Below, piece after piece: positions 59,137-64,000 of a DNA stretch of 64,000 nucleotides. Source of the stretch: Plantactinospora sp039889035 (GTDB lineage: Bacteria; Actinomycetota; Actinomycetes; Mycobacteriales; Micromonosporaceae); assembly GCA_039889035.1 (NCBI GenBank), contig JBDQQY010000003.1, forward strand, positions 1-64,000, given 5' to 3'. The notes below the pieces were generated by a model, which made no database searches, was not told the DNA's origin, and saw nothing but the letters and a program-made list of their open reading frames with translations. Numbering within the stretch: the first letter of the stretch is position 1; the number at the start of each line of letters is the position of its first letter. The translations under genes were made by a program, and so were the position numbers.

Positions 59137-59910
59137 TCACATCGCGGCGCCGAGCGCGTGGTAGCCGCCGTCGACGTGCACGATCTCACCCGTGGTGGCC
59201 GGGAACCAGTCGGAGAGCAGGGCCAGGCAGGCCCGCGCGGCCGGCTCCTGGTCGGTCAGTGCCCAGCCCAGCGGGGCCCGCTCGGCCCAGGCCTCCTCGA
59301 ACTGCTGGAAGCCGGGGATCGACTTCGCCGCCATGGTGCGCAGCGGTCCGGCCGAGACCAGGTTGCTGCGGATCCCCTTCGGGCCCAGGTGCAGCGCCAG
59401 GTAGCGGGAGGCGGACTCCAGCCCGGCCTTGGCCACGCCCATCCAGTCGTACACCGGCCAGGCCTTGGTGGCGTCGAAGGTGAGCCCGACCACCGCGCCG
59501 CCCGCGCTCATCAGCGGCAGCGCCGCCACCGCGAGGGCCTTGTAGGAGTACGTCGAGACGTGCACCGCGGTCGCCACGTCCTCCCACGGCGCGTCCAGGA
59601 AGCCGCCGCCGAGGCAGCTCTGCGGCGCGAAGCCGATCGAGTGCACCACCCCGTCCAGCCCGTCGACGTGCTCGCGGACCCGGTCCGCCAGGCTGGCCAA
59701 CTGTTCGGCGTCGGTGACGTCCAGCTCGATCACCGGGGCGGGCTCGGGCAGCCGCTTGGCGATCCGCTCGACCAGCGACATCCGGCCGAAGCCGGTGAGT
59801 ACCACCGTCGCACCGCTCTCCTGGGCAAGCTTCGCGACCGAGAACGCGATCGACTGGTCGGTGATGACACCGGTGACGAGCAGCCGCTTGCCGGCCAGCA
59901 GTCCAGACAC
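59137..59910 (-). CDS. inhA: Enoyl-ACP reductase, InhA type
   Basis: A 257-residue NADH-dependent enzyme of fatty acid elongation. It begins SGLLAGKRLLVTGVITDQSIA, matching InhA, and has the catalytic YDWMGVAK (Tyr and Lys of YxxMxxxK) plus the C-terminal VHVDGGYH. GTG 59910 is chosen because GGAGG lies 8 bases before it. A longer version from ATG 59925 lacks a ribosome site. It follows fabG, and hemH follows it. Confidence 0.9.
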   Translation of the reverse strand: MSGLLAGKRLLVTGVITDQSIAFSVAKLAQESGATVVLTGFGRMSLVERIAKRLPEPAPVIELDVTDAEQLASLADRVREHVDGLDGVVHSIGFAPQSCLGGGFLDAPWEDVATAVHVSTYSYKALAVAALPLMSAGGAVVGLTFDATKAWPVYDWMGVAKAGLESASRYLALHLGPKGIRSNLVSAGPLRTMAAKSIPGFQQFEEAWAERAPLGWALTDQEPAARACLALLSDWFPATTGEIVHVDGGYHALGAAM

Positions 59911-60025
59911 GTGAAGATCCTCCATACCCTCGTGGTCCCCCGCGTCCCGTGGCCGGTCCGGGTCCGTCCCGGCCGATCACGGCGCCTGGGCGATTGTGCC
60001 AGTCGGTGCCCCGGGCCCGGGCCGG

Positions 60026-60730
60026 TCAGTGCCCCATGCCGAGGCCGCCGTCCACCGGGATGACCGCCCCGGAGACGTAGCCGGCGGCGTCGGAGGCCAG
60101 CCAGGCCACCACCCCGGCCACCTCGTCCGGGCTGGCCATCCGGCCCGCCGGGATGGACTTGCGGATCTCCGCCTTGCGCTCCTCGGTGAGCACCGCCGTC
60201 ATGTCGGTGTCGATGAACCCGGGCGCGACCACGTTCGCGGTGATGTTGCGGCTGCCCAGCTCGCGGGTGATCGACCGGGCCACCCCGACCAGGCCGGCCT
60301 TGCTCGCCGCGTAGTTCACCTGGCCTGCGCCGCCGGAGAGTCCGACCACCGAGGAGACGAAGACCATCCGGCCCCACCGGGCCCGGAGCATCTTGCCGGA
60401 GGCCCGCTTGGCGCACCGGAACGCGCCGGTCAGGTTGGCGTCGAGAACCCGGGTGAACTGCTCCTCGGACATCCGCAGCAACAGCGTGTCGTCGGTGATC
60501 CCGGCGTTGCACACCAGCACCTCGACCGGGCCCAGCTCCGCCTCGACCGCCGAGAACGCCTCGTCGACCTGGGCACTGTCGGTGATGTCACACCGGACGC
60601 CGAACAGGTCGGCGGGCGGGTTGCTGCCCCGGTGGGTGACCGCCACCCGGTCGCCCTGCTTGGCGAAGGCCTGCGCGATGGCCAGGCCGATGCCCCGGTT
60701 GCCTCCGGTCACCAGCACGGTTCGGGCCAC
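60026..60730 (-). CDS. fabG: 3-oxoacyl-ACP reductase (FabG/MabA)
   Basis: A 234-residue short-chain reductase. It reads ARTVLVTGGNRGIGLAIAQAF, NAGITDD, the active-site SSVVGLSGGAGQVNYAASKAG and the PGFIDTDM loop, and ends with the VIPVDGGLGMGH dimer tail. It reduces 3-oxoacyl-ACP in fatty acid (and mycolate-like) synthesis. GTG 60730 follows GAGGAGG by 6 bases. The next gene is inhA. Confidence 0.92.
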   Translation of the reverse strand: MARTVLVTGGNRGIGLAIAQAFAKQGDRVAVTHRGSNPPADLFGVRCDITDSAQVDEAFSAVEAELGPVEVLVCNAGITDDTLLLRMSEEQFTRVLDANLTGAFRCAKRASGKMLRARWGRMVFVSSVVGLSGGAGQVNYAASKAGLVGVARSITRELGSRNITANVVAPGFIDTDMTAVLTEERKAEIRKSIPAGRMASPDEVAGVVAWLASDAAGYVSGAVIPVDGGLGMGH

Positions 60731-60888
60731 GGATGTCCTCCTCACGGACGGTACGGACGTGCGGGTTGGAGACTAGGCGCTACCGGCAGGTAATCCGTAA
60801 CCCGGGTGGCGTGCTACCCGGGTACTACCGGCGGAATCGTGCCACGGGGTGACGACGGTCGGGCTCCGGCACCCGTACCCTGCCCCTG

Positions 60889-62169
60889 ATGGAGAACGGC
60901 ACCGCTGCGGTCCTGCGCGTCGGACGGGACGACCTGCGCCGGCTGCTGGTCGGGGCGGACTTTCCGCTGTCCCCGCCGCTCGGCCCGCCCGGCAGGTGGC
61001 GGCGGGTGTGGCAGGGCGCCCGGCCGTTCCTGGCGCCGGTGCTGGTCTTCGCCCTGGTCGGCATCACCATCGCCGGCATCCAGTACCTGACCGACACCCG
61101 GGGCCTGCCCGGATGGCTGGCGATCGCGCTCGGCGTCGGCGGGACCCTGCCAGCGGTGCTGGCACCGGTCCGCCCGCTGTTCGCCTGGCGATTCGGCTAC
61201 CCACTGCTCTACCTCGGTGTGATCGACGCACTGCCCGGCGAGTCCTGGCCGTGGAGCCCGGTACAGATCATCGCCTTCCTCTTCGTCCTGCTGGTGCTGG
61301 CCGCTCGGACCAGCCTGGGAATCGCCGCCTGGGCGGGGCTGCTCAGCGTGCTGCCGGCGTACCTGTTCGTGCCGACCCAGGCAAACGCGCACGGGGTCGC
61401 CCTCCTTTTCCTGGCGATCCTGATCGTCGGCGACCAGGTGCGGCGGCGCCGGCAGAGCCAGCGGGCCCTGGCCGAGCAGGCCGAGCGCAGCGAGCTGGAG
61501 CAGGCCCGCCGGGCGGTGCTGGAGGAACGGACCCGGATCGCCCGGGAGATGCACGACGTGGTCGCGCACCACATGTCGATGATCGCGGTGCAGGCGGAGA
61601 CCGCGCCGTACCGGCTGACCGGGCTGGCCGAGCCGGCCCGGGCCGAGTTCACCGCGATCGCCGGGTCGGCCCGGGAGGCGCTGGTCGACATGCGCCGGCT
61701 GCTCGGCGTGCTCCGCAGCGAGTCGGCGGCACCGGAGACCGCGCCGCAGCCGGGGCTGGCCGACGTACCGGAGTTGGTCGACGCGGCCCGCCGGGCCGGC
61801 ATGGCGGTGACGGTCGCCACCGGCCCGGAGCCGGAGCAGCGCCGGGCGGTGCCGGAGGCGGTCGGGCTGGCCGCGTACCGGATCATCCAGGAGGCCCTCG
61901 CCAACGCGGCCCGGCACGCGCCCGGGACCGCCGTCCGGGTGTCGGTGGACGCGGACGACCGGGCGTTGACCGTCGGCGTCTGGAACGACCCGGCCGGTCC
62001 CGGCGCCGGCCGCCCGAAAGACGCCACCGGCCCCGCCGGGCACGGACTGACCGGGATGCGGGAGCGGGTCCGGCTGCTCGGCGGCCGGCTGCGGGCCGGC
62101 CCGACCGACGACCAGGGGTACGCGGTCACCGCGCACCTGCCCTACCACCCGGAGCCGACCGAACGGTGA
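60889..62169 (+). CDS. NarL-family sensor histidine kinase
   Basis: A 426-residue membrane kinase. Four or five hydrophobic helices (about 40-185) precede the HisKA_3 motif ERTRIAREMHDVVAHHMSM, with the phospho-His near 222, and the ATPase domain contains GHGLTGMRERVRLLGG. The sensor part is membrane-embedded, so it may sense membrane stress. TACCCT at 60876-60881 lies 7 bases before the ATG, consistent with a leaderless start. Its partner regulator is 130 bases downstream. Confidence 0.9.
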   Translation: MENGTAAVLRVGRDDLRRLLVGADFPLSPPLGPPGRWRRVWQGARPFLAPVLVFALVGITIAGIQYLTDTRGLPGWLAIALGVGGTLPAVLAPVRPLFAWRFGYPLLYLGVIDALPGESWPWSPVQIIAFLFVLLVLAARTSLGIAAWAGLLSVLPAYLFVPTQANAHGVALLFLAILIVGDQVRRRRQSQRALAEQAERSELEQARRAVLEERTRIAREMHDVVAHHMSMIAVQAETAPYRLTGLAEPARAEFTAIAGSAREALVDMRRLLGVLRSESAAPETAPQPGLADVPELVDAARRAGMAVTVATGPEPEQRRAVPEAVGLAAYRIIQEALANAARHAPGTAVRVSVDADDRALTVGVWNDPAGPGAGRPKDATGPAGHGLTGMRERVRLLGGRLRAGPTDDQGYAVTAHLPYHPEPTER

Positions 62170-62299
62170 ACCTTCGCCAACTCGAACCGCGCGAGGTGCG
62201 CGCCCCGACTGCCACCCCCGGCCGTGACGGACCGCAGGGGGCGGTTGACAGCGGTCCGGTGCGGACGGCCGGCGCCGAGCACGACGGAGGTACGGCCCG

Positions 62300-62965
62300 A
62301 TGATCCGGGTGCTGATCGCCGACGACCAGGCGATGGTCCGGCAGGGGTTCGGTGCGCTGCTGGCGGCCCAGCCCGACCTGCTGGTGGTCGGGGACGCGGC
62401 GAACGGCGCCGAGGCGGTCACCGCGGCCCGGCGGCTCGCCCCGGACGTGGTGTTGATGGACGTCCGGATGCCGGTGCTGGACGGCCTGGCCGCGACCCGG
62501 CAGCTCCTCGGCGACCGGCCGGAGGTGGACCGGCCCCGGGTGCTCATCCTGACCACGTTCGACCTCGACGACTACGTCTACGAGGCGCTGCGGGCCGGCG
62601 CCAGCGGCTTCCTGCTCAAGGACGCCCCGGCCGCCGACCTGGTGCACGCGGTCCGGGTGGTCGCGGCCGGGGACGCGCTGCTCGCCCCGGCGGTGACCCG
62701 CCGGCTGATCGCCGAGTTCGCCGCCCGGCCCGGCCGGGACCGGCCCCGGCCGGTCAGCCTGGCCGGGCTCACCCCCCGGGAGACCGAGGTGCTCCGGCTG
62801 ATCGCCCGGGGCCGCTCCAACGGCGAGATCGCCGCCGAGCTGGTGGTCGCCGAACAGACCGTGAAGACCCACGTCGGGCGGATCCTGAGCAAGCTCGACC
62901 TGCGCGACCGGGCCCAGGCGGTCGTCGTCGCGTACGAGTCCGGGCTGGTCACCGCCGGCGACTAG
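62300..62965 (+). CDS. NarL/FixJ response regulator
   Basis: A 221-residue regulator. The receiver has the acidic pair Asp8/Asp9, phospho-acceptor Asp54 (VLMDVRMP) and the Lys in FLLKDA, and the LuxR-type HTH reads LTPRETEVLRLIARGRSNGEI. Start ATG with GGAGGTACGGCCCG upstream. It is the partner of the kinase at 60889-62169, and target genes are unknown. Confidence 0.92.
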   Translation: MIRVLIADDQAMVRQGFGALLAAQPDLLVVGDAANGAEAVTAARRLAPDVVLMDVRMPVLDGLAATRQLLGDRPEVDRPRVLILTTFDLDDYVYEALRAGASGFLLKDAPAADLVHAVRVVAAGDALLAPAVTRRLIAEFAARPGRDRPRPVSLAGLTPRETEVLRLIARGRSNGEIAAELVVAEQTVKTHVGRILSKLDLRDRAQAVVVAYESGLVTAGD

Positions 62966-63177
62966 TACCCCGGGCCGCCGAGCGCCGGCTGGTACCCCGG
63001 TCTGTCGAGCCGACCCGGTACGCCTCCGGGCGGCGGGCGGCCGCACCGGTCGGGTCGTCCCCCGGTAGCCCTGCGGTAGTCCCCGGGTAGCCCGCCGGAA
63101 GCCGTCCCGTGGCGTGACGCGGCAACCCGTGCCGACCACGCATTCTCTGCTCCGAAGGCGATCGGAGGGAGATCGGG

Positions 63178-64000
63178 ATGGTGTGGCGACCGGCGGTACG
63201 GGGAGCGGTGGCCGGGCTGCTCGCGCTGGGGCTGATGGTGCCGCCGCCGGCCGGGGCGAGCGAGGTGGCGGTGGCGCGGGCCGGGTTCGTCGAGGCGTAC
63301 CCGGCGGTGGCGGCGGCGATGCGGGCGTCCGGTGCGCCGTACGCCGGCTGGGTGGCCGCCGGCCGCTCCTTCCTGGCGTTCGACCCGCACGGTGACGGGC
63401 TGGCCGTGGAGGTGCTCGGCGACCTCGGCACCGCCGACCGGATCGCGGTACTGGTGCCGGGGGTGGACAGCACGCTGCGGGACTTCGACCGTGGCCTGGG
63501 CGGGGTACGCCGGCGTGCTCCGGCCGCCCAGGCCCGCGCCCTGTACGACGAGATCCGCGCCACCCGGCCCGGTGCCCGGGTGGCCGTGCTGGCCTGGCTC
63601 GGCTACGACCCGCCGAACGGGCTGGGCCGGGCGGCGGCCCGCTCGGAGCACGCGCGGGCCGGGGCGGACGCCCTGGTCGAGCTGACCCGGACGCTGGCCC
63701 GGCACCGCCCCGACGCGACGGTGACGCTGGTCGGGCACAGCTACGGCGCGCTGGTGGTCGGGCTGGCCGCACCGGAGGTGCCGCCGCAGGTGACCGACCT
63801 GGTGACGCTGGCCGGGGTCGGGATGGGCGTGGACCGGGCCGCCGATCTGGGCACCGGGGCCCAGGTCTGGGCGGCCGAGGCGCCGGACGACTGGATCCGC
63901 CGGCTGCCCCCGGTGCGGGTGTTCGGCTTCGGGCACGGCGTCCGGCCGGCCGGTCCGGAATTCGGGGCCAGGCCACTGCCGGTGGACCGGGTGACCGGCC
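63178..64000 (+). CDS. Secreted alpha/beta hydrolase, partial (DUF1023-like)
   Basis: The first 274 residues are in the window. The gene runs past 64000. A signal peptide is seen (RGAVAGLLALGLMVPPPAGA), and the nucleophile elbow TLVGHSYGALVVG (Ser near 188) matches DUF1023-type hydrolases. The GGAGGGAG 7 bases before the ATG supports the start. The preceding 212 bases carry repeated CCCCGGGTAG-type words but no gene. The substrate is unknown. Confidence 0.8.
   Translation, partial: MVWRPAVRGAVAGLLALGLMVPPPAGASEVAVARAGFVEAYPAVAAAMRASGAPYAGWVAAGRSFLAFDPHGDGLAVEVLGDLGTADRIAVLVPGVDSTLRDFDRGLGGVRRRAPAAQARALYDEIRATRPGARVAVLAWLGYDPPNGLGRAAARSEHARAGADALVELTRTLARHRPDATVTLVGHSYGALVVGLAAPEVPPQVTDLVTLAGVGMGVDRAADLGTGAQVWAAEAPDDWIRRLPPVRVFGFGHGVRPAGPEFGARPLPVDRVTG

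Noticed and set aside
1..64000. tRNA or rRNA genes
   Set aside because: No TTCGAATCC-type T-loop with matching arms and no rRNA-like sequence was seen.

Overview
The window is high-GC DNA from an actinomycete, most likely of the Micromonosporaceae. This is inferred from codon use, GTG starts, leaderless promoters, the fabG-inhA-hemH order shared with mycobacteria, and the actinobacterial FxSxx-COOH peptide system. No tRNA, rRNA or CRISPR array was seen.

Region 1 (1-4430) is an accessory patch. It opens with the end of an IS21-type element that has run into the 3' end of a GNAT gene. A phosphotransferase pseudogene with an internal deletion and a truncated mobilization-like ORF follow. Then come two genes (a phosphotransferase, 1826-2815, and an unknown BamE-like protein, 3102-3869) separated by three related clusters of repeats built from CCGCAAGGT and GTCCGGAC words. 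The layout resembles an array of mobile gene cassettes, but no recombinase lies inside the window.

Region 2 (4432-22986) is mostly chromosomal: an unknown protein, a secreted subtilase with two P-domains, an alpha-glucan group (GH63-like glucosidase, debranching enzyme, GT4 glycosyltransferase), a Ser/Thr kinase, a YdjM-like membrane protein, a short-chain dehydrogenase with a divergent TetR repressor, a MobA-like nucleotidyltransferase, a stand-alone family A DNA polymerase and an alpha/beta hydrolase.

Region 3 (23105-32448) is a complete FxSxx-COOH (FXS) RiPP locus on the minus strand. A consensus-like promoter drives a 58-residue precursor ending in FQSSI (fxsA, 32171-32347). It is followed by the radical SAM/SPASM maturase with an HExxH domain (fxsB), an AAC(3)-family acetyltransferase, two TIR-like proteins and a large P-loop/NB-ARC/TPR protein (fxsT), which is broken by a one-base frameshift near 24980. 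Most of these genes overlap by a few bases, so they are probably translationally coupled.

Region 4 (33236-42532) is an amino-sugar uptake locus: two complete NgcEFG-like ABC importers (each binding protein plus two permeases, no ATPase), a MurR/RpiR-type regulator and an N-acetylglucosamine-kinase-like ATPase between them.

Region 5 (42877-64000) holds housekeeping and regulatory genes: an acyltransferase, a class III aminotransferase, MurL (muropeptide L-Glu epimerase), a PucR regulator, a TrmH-type RNA methyltransferase, a self-regulated VOC-ArsR-SRPBCC operon, an NfeD/SPFH pair, a serine hydrolase, a DUF3097 protein, a HAD phosphatase, the fabG-inhA-hemH cluster, a NarL-type two-component system, and the start of a secreted alpha/beta hydrolase that runs off the end.
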